A stretch of 64,000 nucleotides of DNA from positions 62,001 through 126,000 of the forward strand of contig NZ_VITI01000013.1 of NCBI RefSeq assembly GCF_007827795.1. The letters are read 5' to 3'. The translations under genes were made by a program, and so were the position numbers. The stretch is from Azospirillum brasilense. GTDB taxonomy: Bacteria > Pseudomonadota > Alphaproteobacteria > Azospirillales > Azospirillaceae. This document shows, in pieces, positions 28,795 through 37,040 of this stretch; the stretch's first letter is position 1; each line of letters opens with the position of its first letter. Below the pieces are notes generated by a model. It saw only the letters and a program-made list of their open reading frames with translations, was not told the DNA's origin and did not search any database.

Positions 28795-29599
28795 GACCGC
28801 AGAGCCGTCGCCCGACTCCCTTTCTCTTCCTCTGGAACTGGCCGACTTCCGGCCCGGCAGCGTGTGGCTGGCGGGGGCCGGCCCCGGCGATCCCGGCCTG
28901 CTGACCCTGTTGGCCCTGCAAGGTCTAAGGCAAGCCGACGTGATCGTCCACGACGCGCTGGTCGGTGAACGGATCATGGCGCTGGCGGCGCCCTCGGCAA
29001 GGCTGGAGTTCGCCGGGAAACGCGGCGGCAAGCCCTCCGCCCATCAGGACGACATCACCAACCGCCTGATCGAGCTGGCGCGCGAGGGGCACCGCGTGCT
29101 GCGGCTGAAGGGCGGCGACCCCTTCGTGTTCGGGCGCGGCGGGGAGGAGGCGCAGGCGCTGGCCGAACAGGGCATCCCCTTCCGCATCATCCCCGGCATC
29201 ACCGCGGGCATCGCCGGTCCGGCCTACGCCGGCATTCCGGCCACCCACCGCACGGCCAACCAGGCGGTGATCCTGGCAACCGGCCACAGCTGCGCGGGCG
29301 GACCGGACTGGAAGGCGCTGGCCGCGACGGGCGCGCCGCTGATCCTCTACATGGCCTGGAAGGGCCTGCCCGGCATCGCCGCCGCGCTGATGGAGGGCGG
29401 GCGGTCCGCCGACACGCCGGTCGGCGTGGTGACCGACGCGACGACCGAGCGGCAGCGCGTGCTGGTGACCTCGCTCGGCACCTGCGTCGCCGATCTGGAG
29501 GAGAGCGGACTGGAGCCCCCGGCCATCATCGTGATCGGCGAGGTGGTGCGGCTGCGCCCCGTGCTCGACTGGCTGCCCAAGGAGGCTCCCCATGGCTGA
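28793..29599 (+). CDS. cobA: uroporphyrinogen-III C-methyltransferase
   Basis: 268-residue SAM-dependent enzyme that makes precorrin-2, the entry step to corrins. Motifs are VWLAGAGPGDPGLLTLLAL, VIVHDALV, RLKGGDPFVFGRGGEEAQAL, PGITAGIAGPAYAGIPATHR and VVTDATTERQ. It is a single-domain CobA without the CysG oxidase/chelatase part. The start ATG overlaps the divergent cbiD start; upstream bases lack a clear Shine-Dalgarno, and a start at 28793 leaves a 25-residue N-terminal extension. cobB overlaps its end by 8 bases. Confidence 0.94.
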
Positions 29600-30953
29600 G
29601 GCCCCCATGTCTGAGGCTGCACCGCGCGGGCTGATCGTCGGAGCGCCGGCGTCGGGCACCGGCAAGACCACCGTCACGCTGGGGCTGCTGTTGGCCCTGA
29701 AGGCGCGCGGCCTGCGCGTCGGCGCGGTGAAGGCGGGGCCGGACTACATCGACCCGGCCTTCCATCAGGCGGCGACCGGACGGCCCAGCGTCAACCTCGA
29801 CAACTGGGCGATGGGGCCGGACCTGCTGGACTCGTTGGCCCGCCGCGCCGGGGACGGAACCGACCTGCTGGTCTGCGAGGCCCTGATGGGCCTGTTCGAC
29901 GGGGTGGCGGGCGTCGGGGCGACCGGCACCGGCGCCACCTCCGAACTGGCGGCGCGCACCGGCTGGCCGGTGATCCTGGTGGTCAACGCCAAGGGCCAGT
30001 CGCAATCCGCCGCCGCCCTGGTCAAGGGCTTCGCCAGCTATCGCGACGATGTGCGGATCGGCGGGGTGATCCTGAACAACATCGCCAGCCCGCGCCACCT
30101 CGCCTTGGCCGGCGGCGCCATCGAGGTGCTGGGCATCCCCGTCCTCGGTTCGCTGCCCCGCACCCCCGACGTGATTCTGCCCGAACGCCATCTCGGTCTG
30201 ATCCAGGCGGAGGAGACGGCGGACCTTCAGGAGCGTCTGGCGGCGCTGGGCCGCTTCATCGCGCAGCATGTCGATCTCGACCGGGTGGCCGCACTGGCGG
30301 CCCCTTCCCGCGCGCCGGAAGGACGTTATGCGCCCGCCCTGCCACCGCTGGGCCAGCGCATCGCCATCGCGCGGGACGCCGCCTTCACCTTCGTCTACCC
30401 GCATCTGCTGGAGGGCTGGCGCGCGGCGGGCGCCGAGGTGACGCACTTCTCCCCCCTGGCCGACGAGGCGCCCCCCGACGACGCGGACGCCGTCTATCTG
30501 CCCGGCGGCTATCCGGAACTGCACGCCGAACGGCTCGCCGCCGCCGGACGCTTCCGCGCGGGCATGCACCGCACCGCGCAGGCCGGGCGCCCGATCTACG
30601 GCGAGTGCGGCGGCTACATGGCGCTGGGCGAGTCGCTGGAGGATGCGGCGGGCACCACCCACCCGATGCTCGGGCTGCTGGGGGTGCGGACCTCCTTCGC
30701 CAAGCGCAAGCTGCATCTGGGATACCGCCGCGCCGTCCTGCTGGGCGACACGCCGCTGGGCCGGGCGGGCACGGCGCTGCGCGGGCACGAGTTCCATTAC
30801 GCCTCGATCCTCGACCGCGGAAGTGACGAGCCGCTGGTCACCGCCACGGCGGCGGACGGGTCGGACCTCGGGCCGCTCGGCGGTCGGCGCGGCAGCGTCT
30901 TCGCCAGCTTCTTCCACGTCATCGCGGCGGATCAGGATCGGAAAGGGTCATGA
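29592..30953 (+). CDS. cobB: hydrogenobyrinate a,c-diamide synthase
   Basis: 453-residue glutamine-dependent amidase that amidates the a and c acetates with ATP. The N-terminal P-loop is GAPASGTGKTTVTLGLL, followed by VKAGPDYIDPAFH and EALMGLFDG. The C-terminal triad-type glutaminase has the nucleophile Cys in YGECGGYMALG and a late His in GHEFHYASI. The ATG overlaps the cobA stop (ATGGCTGA). The product is the substrate of CobN, encoded earlier in the cluster. Confidence 0.95.
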   Translation: MAEAPMSEAAPRGLIVGAPASGTGKTTVTLGLLLALKARGLRVGAVKAGPDYIDPAFHQAATGRPSVNLDNWAMGPDLLDSLARRAGDGTDLLVCEALMGLFDGVAGVGATGTGATSELAARTGWPVILVVNAKGQSQSAAALVKGFASYRDDVRIGGVILNNIASPRHLALAGGAIEVLGIPVLGSLPRTPDVILPERHLGLIQAEETADLQERLAALGRFIAQHVDLDRVAALAAPSRAPEGRYAPALPPLGQRIAIARDAAFTFVYPHLLEGWRAAGAEVTHFSPLADEAPPDDADAVYLPGGYPELHAERLAAAGRFRAGMHRTAQAGRPIYGECGGYMALGESLEDAAGTTHPMLGLLGVRTSFAKRKLHLGYRRAVLLGDTPLGRAGTALRGHEFHYASILDRGSDEPLVTATAADGSDLGPLGGRRGSVFASFFHVIAADQDRKGS

Positions 30954-31609
30954 ACGACCACGCCTTCGCACCAGAGGAGCGGGACGCGCTCTACAAGGCG
31001 ATCTTCTCGCGCCGCGACGTGCGCGGGCAGTTCGCCCCCGACCCGGTGCCCGACGCGGTGCTGACCCGCGTGCTGACCGCCGCGCACCACGCGCCGTCCG
31101 TGGGCTTCATGCAGCCTTGGAACTTCATCGTCGTCCAGGACCCGGCGGTGAAGGCGCAAATCCACGCCGATTTCTCCCAGGCCAACGAGGAGGCCGCCGC
31201 CCTCTTCACCGGGGAGCGCAAGGCGCTCTACAGCCGCCTGAAGCTGGAAGGCATCCGCGAGGCGCCGGTCAACCTGTGCATCACCTGCGACCGTGAGCGC
31301 TCCGGCCCGGTGGTCCTGGGGCGCACGCACATCCCGACCATGGACCTCTACTCCTGCGTCTGCGCGGTGCAGAACCTCTGGCTGGCCGCGCGGGCGGAGG
31401 GGCTGGGCGTCGGCTGGGTCAGCATCCTGCACGAGGACAAGCTGCGCGAGGCGCTGGGCATCCCGGAGCGGATCGTCCCCGTGGCCTATCTCTGCCTCGG
31501 CTACGTCTCCCACTTCCACGAGACGCCGGAACTCGAGAAAGCCGGCTGGCGCAGCCGGCTCCCCCTTGAGGACCTCGTCTTCCGCGACCGCTGGGGCGAG
31601 ACGACGTAG
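30950..31609 (+). CDS. bluB: 5,6-dimethylbenzimidazole synthase
   Basis: 219-residue flavin-destroying enzyme of the nitroreductase fold that cuts reduced FMN with oxygen to give the lower ligand of B12. BluB marks are RRDVRGQFAPDPVP, APSVGFMQPWNF, the YSRLKLEGI helix, and GVGWVSIL. The start overlaps the cobB stop (ATGA). It shows that the lower ligand is made by the aerobic route in the same operon. The stop is 9 bases from the convergent bdcA stop. Confidence 0.95.
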   Translation: MNDHAFAPEERDALYKAIFSRRDVRGQFAPDPVPDAVLTRVLTAAHHAPSVGFMQPWNFIVVQDPAVKAQIHADFSQANEEAAALFTGERKALYSRLKLEGIREAPVNLCITCDRERSGPVVLGRTHIPTMDLYSCVCAVQNLWLAARAEGLGVGWVSILHEDKLREALGIPERIVPVAYLCLGYVSHFHETPELEKAGWRSRLPLEDLVFRDRWGETT

Positions 31610-31618
31610 ACGCCGCCG

Positions 31619-32332
31619 TCAGGCTCCGAAGCCGCCGTCGATGGTCTGGAACGTGCCGGTGATCATCGCGCCGTGCGGACCGGCGACGAAGGCGGTCAGT
31701 TCGGCAACCTCGCTGGCGTGAGCGTAACGCTTGATCGCCATGAAGCCACGCATGGCCTCGGCCATCGGACCGTCGGCCGGATTCATGTCGCTGTCGGTCG
31801 GCCCCGGCTGGATGGCGTTGACGGTGATCCCACGGTCCCCGAAATCGCGCGCCAGGCCGCGCACCATGCCCTGCACCGCCGATTTTGTGAGCGCGTAGGC
31901 CGCCCCGCCCGCGAAGGGCATGCGGTCGCCGTTGACCGACCCGATGACGATGATCCGCCCCGGCCCGGTCATGTGGCGCGCCGCCTCGACCGCGGCGTGG
32001 TAAGGCCCGCGCACGTTGATGTCGATCATGCGGTCCACCGCGTCGGGGTCGAAGGTCAGCGGATCGCCGATGACCGCGACCCCGGCGTTGACGACCAGCA
32101 CGTCCAGCGCGCCCCGCCCGGCCACCGTGGCGACCAGCGCGTCGCGGTCGGCGCTGTCGGTGCGGATCGCCTCCGCCCCGGTCTCTGTCGCCAGCGCCGC
32201 CGCGGCCTCCGCCGAACCGGCGTAGGTGAAGGCGACGCGCCCGCCGCCCGCCGCGAAGCGCTCAACGATGGCCTTGCCGATGCCCCGGCTGCCGCCCAGC
32301 ACCAGAATGCTCTTTCCCGCGAAGTCGCTCAT
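31619..32332 (-). CDS. bdcA: SDR-family oxidoreductase, BdcA-like
   Basis: 237-residue short-chain dehydrogenase/reductase. The pattern is very close to E. coli BdcA, a c-di-GMP-binding protein tied to biofilm dispersal: VLGGSRGIGKAIV near the start, RTDSADRDA, LVVNAGV, IIVIGSVNGDRMP, AAYALTKSA with Tyr-Lys, and the final TIDGGFGA. AAGGAA lies upstream of the ATG at 32332. It is divergent from a TetR gene like E. coli bdcR, with paired operators between them. An NADPH-dependent reductase activity on an unknown substrate is equally possible. Confidence 0.86.
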   Translation of the reverse strand: MSDFAGKSILVLGGSRGIGKAIVERFAAGGGRVAFTYAGSAEAAAALATETGAEAIRTDSADRDALVATVAGRGALDVLVVNAGVAVIGDPLTFDPDAVDRMIDINVRGPYHAAVEAARHMTGPGRIIVIGSVNGDRMPFAGGAAYALTKSAVQGMVRGLARDFGDRGITVNAIQPGPTDSDMNPADGPMAEAMRGFMAIKRYAHASEVAELTAFVAGPHGAMITGTFQTIDGGFGA

Positions 32333-32353
32333 GATCGGTTCCTTGAATTAATG

Positions 32354-32415
32354 TAGTGATCGCTATATAAAATCAGCGGACGGCATCGCGCAAGGATTTT
32401 TTATAGTGGTCGCTA
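32354..32415. promoter_or_regulatory. two palindromic operators between bdcA and bdcR
   Basis: TAGTGATCGCTA at 32354-32365 and TAGTGGTCGCTA at 32404-32415 are two copies of one near-palindrome, 50 bases apart. The second overlaps the GTG start of bdcR and the first is followed by TATATAAAAT, a likely -10 region, so a TetR dimer at each would block both genes. Confidence 0.65.
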
Positions 32416-33020
32416 CAAAAAAATCGGAGCCGCGCGGACGGCGGCGTTCCTTCGATGTGGACGAGGCGGTGGAGACGGCGATGCGGCTGTTCCACGCCCG
32501 GGGATACGACGCGGTCGGCGTGGCCGAGCTGGGCGCCGAACTGGGCATCAAGCCGCCGAGCTTCTACGCCGCCTTTGGCAGCAAGGCCGGGCTGTTCGAA
32601 CGGACCCTGCGGCGCTACGCGGCGGGCGAGGCCAACGTCTTCGCGCGGGCGCGGGCGGAGGGCGGCGACGTGGCGACGGTGATCGGGCGGACATTGGCGC
32701 TCGCCGCGGAGCTTTATCCCGGTCGGGTTTATCCCGGTCTGGGCGGAACGGCGGGGTGCCTCGTGCTCGACGGGGCGCGCAACAGCGCCGACCCGGAGGC
32801 GCAGGCTCTGGCGGATGCGGCCAAGCGGGAGGGCCGCGCCGCGGTCCGCGACTTCATCGCCACCGAAGCGCCGGACCGCGCCGACGCGCTGGCCGATCTG
32901 GTGGTGGTCGCGATGATGGGGATGTCGGCCGCCGCCCGCGACGGCGCGGACCGGGAAAAGCTGGAGCGGGTGGCCGCCATGATGGACCGCGCCTTCCGCC
33001 GGGAGCTGTCGGGCGCCTGA
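32406..33020 (+). CDS. bdcR: TetR-family regulator, BdcR-like
   Basis: 204-residue repressor. The HTH is in residues 15-60 (AMRLFHARGYDAVGVAELG then YAAFGSKAGLFERTL), matching E. coli BdcR including the opening VATKKSEPRGRRRSF. The start is GTG at 32406 with AAGGA nine bases upstream; this start lies inside an operator copy, which implies autorepression. The ligand domain has GGTAGCLVLDGARNS. It is expected to repress the divergent bdcA. Confidence 0.87.
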   Translation: MVATKKSEPRGRRRSFDVDEAVETAMRLFHARGYDAVGVAELGAELGIKPPSFYAAFGSKAGLFERTLRRYAAGEANVFARARAEGGDVATVIGRTLALAAELYPGRVYPGLGGTAGCLVLDGARNSADPEAQALADAAKREGRAAVRDFIATEAPDRADALADLVVVAMMGMSAAARDGADREKLERVAAMMDRAFRRELSGA

Positions 33021-33147
33021 TACGGGCGACCCTGCGCGGGATGGTACAGGATTTCCGTCAGGTCTTGGTCCTTACGACTGACCGGCGGGAGGCGCAGGAT
33101 CAGCGGCAGCCGGGAACTTCCCGCATCTCCATTGAGGACCGACCGCC

Positions 33148-33597
33148 ATGCCCCAGCGCCTCGACTACCACGCAACCGCCCCTGCCGGCATGAAGGCCCT
33201 CGCCGGCGCGCATGGCTACATCGGCCAGTGCGGCCTTCCGGTCACGCTGATCGATCTCGTGTATTTGCGTGTTTCGCAGATCAACGGTTGCGCCTATTGC
33301 ATCGACCTGCACAGCCGCGACCTGCTGAAGAACGGCGTCACCATCGACAAGCTGGTGCTGGTTCCGGTCTGGCACGAGGCCGAAACGCTGTTCACCGACC
33401 GCGAGCGCGCCGCCCTTCGCTGGGCGGAGACGGTGACGCGGGTGGCCGAAACCGCCGTCCCGGATTCGGAGTTCCAGGCGGTGTCAGCCCAGTTCTCCAA
33501 GAAGGAAGTGGCCGACCTGACGATCGCCATCGGGCTGATGAACCTATACAACCGCCTCGCCATCAGCTTCCGCACGGTTCCCGCCGCGGCCCGCTGA
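33148..33597 (+). CDS. carboxymuconolactone decarboxylase/AhpD-family protein
   Basis: 149-residue protein with the AhpD-type core. The redox motif is NGCAYCIDLHSRD (CxxC followed by His), preceded by LVYLRVSQI, and WAETVTRVAE is typical of this subgroup. These proteins act as alkylhydroperoxidase-like disulfide reductases. GAGGA lies upstream of the ATG at 33148, and an inverted repeat CGGGAACTTCCCG (33111-33123) sits in the leader and might be an operator. It is convergent with a MocR-type regulator gene, 29 bases from its stop. Confidence 0.88.
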   Translation: MPQRLDYHATAPAGMKALAGAHGYIGQCGLPVTLIDLVYLRVSQINGCAYCIDLHSRDLLKNGVTIDKLVLVPVWHEAETLFTDRERAALRWAETVTRVAETAVPDSEFQAVSAQFSKKEVADLTIAIGLMNLYNRLAISFRTVPAAAR

Positions 33598-33626
33598 GCG
33601 TGGTCCCCCGCGTCAGCCATGCCGGA

Positions 33627-35072
33627 TCAGCCATGCTGATTCACCAGCTCGGCCAACCGGCGGCAGTCGTCGGACAGGCGCCGTTCCTGCAGGTTGGTGA
33701 TGCCGAGAAGCAGACCACGGGGACGAGCGGCCTCCGGGCCATCGGCGTACCAGGGCGACAATGGCACCGGAGCGAGGCCGTCCGCCTGCGCCGCCGCGGC
33801 GATGTCGATGTCGCGACTGCCCGGTGGCAGGACCAGGAGGACCGACAGGCTCCCCGACGCTTCCACCGCCATCGGCGACTCCGCTCCCGCAGCGTCGCGC
33901 ATTCCCGCCAGAAGCGCCTGCTGACGGACGGCGTAGAGCCGCTTCATCCGGCGCAGGTGCCGGAAATAATGCCCGCCCGCCAAGAAGTCCGCCACCGCCC
34001 GCTGCATTCCCGCGGCCGGAGCCGGAGACAGGCAGGCGGCAGCCTCGCCGAAGAGGCCGGCCAGCCCCGGCGGCACCATCAGGAAGCCGAGCCGCAGCGC
34101 CGGGCTGATCGTCTTGCTGAAGGTGCCGGCGTGCAGCACCCGTCCATGCCGGTCCAAGGAGGCCAGCGCCGGCGCGGCCCGGCCCTTCAGTTGCAGTTCA
34201 CTGAGATAGTCGTCCTCGACGATCCATGCCCCGGTCCGCGACGCCCATTCCAGCAGGGCGAGGCGGCGCTGCAACGTCATCGTCACGCCGAGCGGCGCCT
34301 GCTGGCCGGGCGTCACCACGGCCAAACCCGCCGCGGGCGCCCGTGCGATTCCCGCATCCACATCGATCCCACCGCCGTCCGTCGGCACGGGCACCACGGT
34401 CATGCCGGCGAGGTGAAGGGCGCGGCGGGTCAGGGGAAAGCCGGGCTCCTCCATCCAGGCGGTGGCACCGTCCAACCGCAAGGCCCGAATCACCAGGCCG
34501 AGCGCGCCGGAATAGCCCGCCGTGATGAAAATCTGCTCCGGCGTGCAGCGGATGCCGCGGGCGATGGCCAGCACGGCGGCGATCTCGCGCCGCAATTCCG
34601 GATGGCCGCGAGGATCGGGATAGCCGACCGGAGCCGCCGCCGCGGCCCGCGCCGCCCGCCCGACGATCCGGGACCACAGCGTGAAGGGAAAGGCGTCCTG
34701 CGCCGGCACGCCCATCTGGAAGGGCAGCGGCGTCCGCTCGTAATTGGCAAACAATTCCAGGAAGGACGGAGGCTGGACCGGCCCGCCGGGGGACGGCCCC
34801 GCCATACCCCCCTCGGCCACCCGCGTCCCCGCGGCGCCCAGGCCGACCGCAAGCTGCTCGTCGATCAGCCGCTCATAGGCGTCGCGCACCGTCCCACGGG
34901 ACACCCCGAGCTGCGCGGCCAGATCCCGCCAGGACGGCAATCGCGCCCCTCCGGCCAGCCGGCCATCGCGGATGGCATCGCGCAAGGCGGCGTGGATCTG
35001 TGCGGACAGCGGAACCTTCGCGGTCCGGCTGAGGGCGATGTCCAGAGTTTCCGGCGGTGGCAGGGCGGGCAT
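33627..35072 (-). CDS. MocR/PdxR-type GntR regulator with aminotransferase domain
   Basis: 481-residue transcription factor. The winged helix is residues 18-85 (LSAQIHAALRDAIRDGRL, LAAQLGVSRGTVRDAYERL) and the fold-type I aminotransferase domain runs from about 115 to the end. PLP-binding elements are TAGYSGAL, the Asp in IVEDDYLSE, and Lys320 in GTFSKTISPALRLGF. Such regulators respond to PLP or an amino-compound bound to it. The start ATG at 35072 lacks a clear ribosome-binding site, but the family N-terminus fits. The 440 bases to its right (35073-35512) hold its own upstream region and the small-RNA candidate. Confidence 0.88.
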   Translation of the reverse strand: MPALPPPETLDIALSRTAKVPLSAQIHAALRDAIRDGRLAGGARLPSWRDLAAQLGVSRGTVRDAYERLIDEQLAVGLGAAGTRVAEGGMAGPSPGGPVQPPSFLELFANYERTPLPFQMGVPAQDAFPFTLWSRIVGRAARAAAAAPVGYPDPRGHPELRREIAAVLAIARGIRCTPEQIFITAGYSGALGLVIRALRLDGATAWMEEPGFPLTRRALHLAGMTVVPVPTDGGGIDVDAGIARAPAAGLAVVTPGQQAPLGVTMTLQRRLALLEWASRTGAWIVEDDYLSELQLKGRAAPALASLDRHGRVLHAGTFSKTISPALRLGFLMVPPGLAGLFGEAAACLSPAPAAGMQRAVADFLAGGHYFRHLRRMKRLYAVRQQALLAGMRDAAGAESPMAVEASGSLSVLLVLPPGSRDIDIAAAAQADGLAPVPLSPWYADGPEAARPRGLLLGITNLQERRLSDDCRRLAELVNQHG

Positions 35073-35168
35073 GGGCCGAAGGATAGCGCAAGCTTGCCCG
35101 TCCGCAATCCACCACACGCTTTCCCGATTTCCCGCCGGTTGGCCCCGGCGTCCGGCGCGCCGTGGACG

Positions 35169-35199
35169 AAAAAAAGGCCGGAGCAACCGCTCCGGCCTT
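35169..35199 (-). terminator. strong intrinsic terminator on the minus strand with no gene in front
   Basis: Perfect 11-bp stem AAGGCCGGAGC / GCTCCGGCCTT with a 4-base loop, followed on the minus strand by seven Ts (35169-35175). No minus-strand protein gene ends here; the nearest gene to the right is on the plus strand. Confidence 0.85.
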
Positions 35200-35290
35200 G
35201 AGTCTTGGGAGGAAACGCCCCGAGAATGGGCTGGCGGAGAATAGGGGCACCCCTTTCGAACTGGTATTACCAATGTGGAATGGGTGCGGT
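35169..35290 (-). ncRNA. candidate trans-acting small RNA
   Basis: The orphan terminator at 35169 needs a transcript from the right on the minus strand. Reading that way there is an inverted repeat TGGTAATACCA (35262-35272), a small AGGGG/CCCCT hairpin (35243-35254), an unpaired CCTCCC stretch (near 35210) of the kind used by alphaproteobacterial sRNAs to pair with ribosome-binding sites, and then the terminator. No open reading frame of note is present. The 5' end is a guess; TGGTAATACCA could be a GntR-type operator at the promoter instead of part of the RNA. Confidence 0.4.
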
Positions 35291-35512
35291 GCAGCATCCG
35301 CATAGGCCGATAATTCCATGTGAATAGTGTGGTTTTGGGTGTTTCCGTTTTCCCTTATGGCGTCCAGGTGCCGGCCCAGCGCGGAACGGGGCGATTTGTC
35401 ATCCTCGGTACAGCTTCACCACCGCCGCGCGAACGCGCATAATCCGGCGCGGAACCGGGGGTGCGGCCCACGGCTGTGATGACCGCGCGGGCGCTGGATG
35501 GGGAACGACGGT

Positions 35513-37033
35513 ATGGGATTCGGCAGGGGTGTCTGGCTGCGCCCGGTGTTCGCGCTGGTTCTCGGAATTTGGGCTTGCGGACCCGCGTGGGCGGACTCCA
35601 CCCGCTTCACCATCCTTTACGCCCACAGCACGACCGAGCTGGAGGACGCGCAGGGACGCGGCGGCATCGCCCGGCTCGCCACGCTGGTCCGGCAGGAGCG
35701 GGCGGCGGGCGCCACCGTAGTGGTCCTGCATGGCGGGCAGGCCCTCGCCCCCTCGGTCCTGTCCTTCTACGACCAAGGGGCGCATGTCATCGACCTGCTG
35801 AACGGGGTCGGCATCGACGCCATGGCGGCGCTGAACCGGGAATTCCACCACGGCGACGACGTGCTGATGACCCGCGCCTTCGAAGCGAATTTCCCCATCG
35901 TCGTCTCCAACGCGGTGGACCGCCAGACCGGCAAGCCGCTGGACGGGCTGGAGGACCGGGCGATGCTCAACGCCGGCCCGCTGCGCGTCGGCGTGCTGGC
36001 CGCGACGCCGGCGCGGACGGGGGAGATCACCCGCTCGCCGCGCACCGACTTCCTGCCGCCGGGCCCGGTCCTGGAGCGGACGGCGAAGGAGCTGCGTAAC
36101 GCCGGGGCCGATCTGGTGGTGGCGCTGACCGGCGATTCCGGCGGCACCCACCGCGACGTGATCGCCTCCGGCGCCGCCGACATCGTTCTCTACCAGGACC
36201 GCGGGCGGGTGGTCGCCGTGGAATATGACGGCAAGACCCTGAACGCGACGGTGGAGCCGCAGGCCGCCTGGGTGCTGGCCCTGGACATCACCGCCGAGAA
36301 GGTGACCAAGGGCGACGCCACGCGCACGGTGTGGAGCAGCGGCGTGCGCGCCATCGACACCGCCACCGTGGCGCCGGACCCGGCGCTGGACGCGCAGGCC
36401 AAGGCCTATCGCGCGCGGCTGGACAGCATGCTGGGCATGCAGGTGGGCCGGCTGGACGCCGCAATCGACACGCGGCGCGAGGCGGTGCGCGCCAGCGAGA
36501 ACGCCTTCGCCAACACCGTCGCCGATTCGCTGCGCGAGGCGATGGAGGCCGACGTGGCGCTGATCAACGGCGGCTCCTTCCGCGGCGACCGCGCCTATGC
36601 GGCGGGCACGGTGTGGACGCGCCGGGACATCCAGACCGAGTTCCCTTTCCACGACACCGCCGTGCTGATCGAGGTCACCGGGCAGCAGCTGCGCGACGCG
36701 CTGGAGTTCGGCTTCTCCGGAATCGAGCAATTGCAGGGCCGTTTCCCGCACCTGTCCAACGCCCGCGTCACCGTCGACGCGTCGCGCCCGCCCGGCCAGC
36801 GGGTGGTGGCGCTGACGGTGGGCGGCAAGCCGGTGGAGCCGGCGGCCCGCTTCCGGCTGGCCACCGGCAGCTACCTCGCCAACGGCGGGGACGGCTATGC
36901 GATGCTGTCCACCGCTCCGCGGCTGGTGGACGACCGCGACGCCGATTTCGTCTCGACCATCCTGGCCGGCCGGATCGCCCGCACCGGCAGCTTCGCGCCG
37001 CGGCTCGACGGCCGCCTGACGGTCCAGCGGTAA
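35513..37033 (+). CDS. periplasmic UshA/5'-nucleotidase-like protein with degenerate catalytic domain
   Basis: 506-residue secreted protein; signal peptide LRPVFALVLGIWACGPAWA. The fold is that of UshA: N-terminal metallophosphatase domain and C-terminal 5'-nucleotidase domain. All five metal motifs are altered: HTNDxH reads YAHSTTE, AGD reads GGQ, GNHEFD reads LNREFH, HLG reads GDS, and GHxH reads QDRG. The C-terminal nucleotide-binding part is well kept (ALINGGSFRGD, FPFHDTAVLIEVTG, LANGGDGYAML). The protein is therefore probably a binding or sensing protein rather than an enzyme. ATG 35513 has GGGGA eight bases upstream and is preferred over 35498. The histidine-kinase gene starts 7 bases after the stop. 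Confidence 0.85.
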   Translation: MGFGRGVWLRPVFALVLGIWACGPAWADSTRFTILYAHSTTELEDAQGRGGIARLATLVRQERAAGATVVVLHGGQALAPSVLSFYDQGAHVIDLLNGVGIDAMAALNREFHHGDDVLMTRAFEANFPIVVSNAVDRQTGKPLDGLEDRAMLNAGPLRVGVLAATPARTGEITRSPRTDFLPPGPVLERTAKELRNAGADLVVALTGDSGGTHRDVIASGAADIVLYQDRGRVVAVEYDGKTLNATVEPQAAWVLALDITAEKVTKGDATRTVWSSGVRAIDTATVAPDPALDAQAKAYRARLDSMLGMQVGRLDAAIDTRREAVRASENAFANTVADSLREAMEADVALINGGSFRGDRAYAAGTVWTRRDIQTEFPFHDTAVLIEVTGQQLRDALEFGFSGIEQLQGRFPHLSNARVTVDASRPPGQRVVALTVGGKPVEPAARFRLATGSYLANGGDGYAMLSTAPRLVDDRDADFVSTILAGRIARTGSFAPRLDGRLTVQR

Positions 37034-37040
37034 CCGCGGA

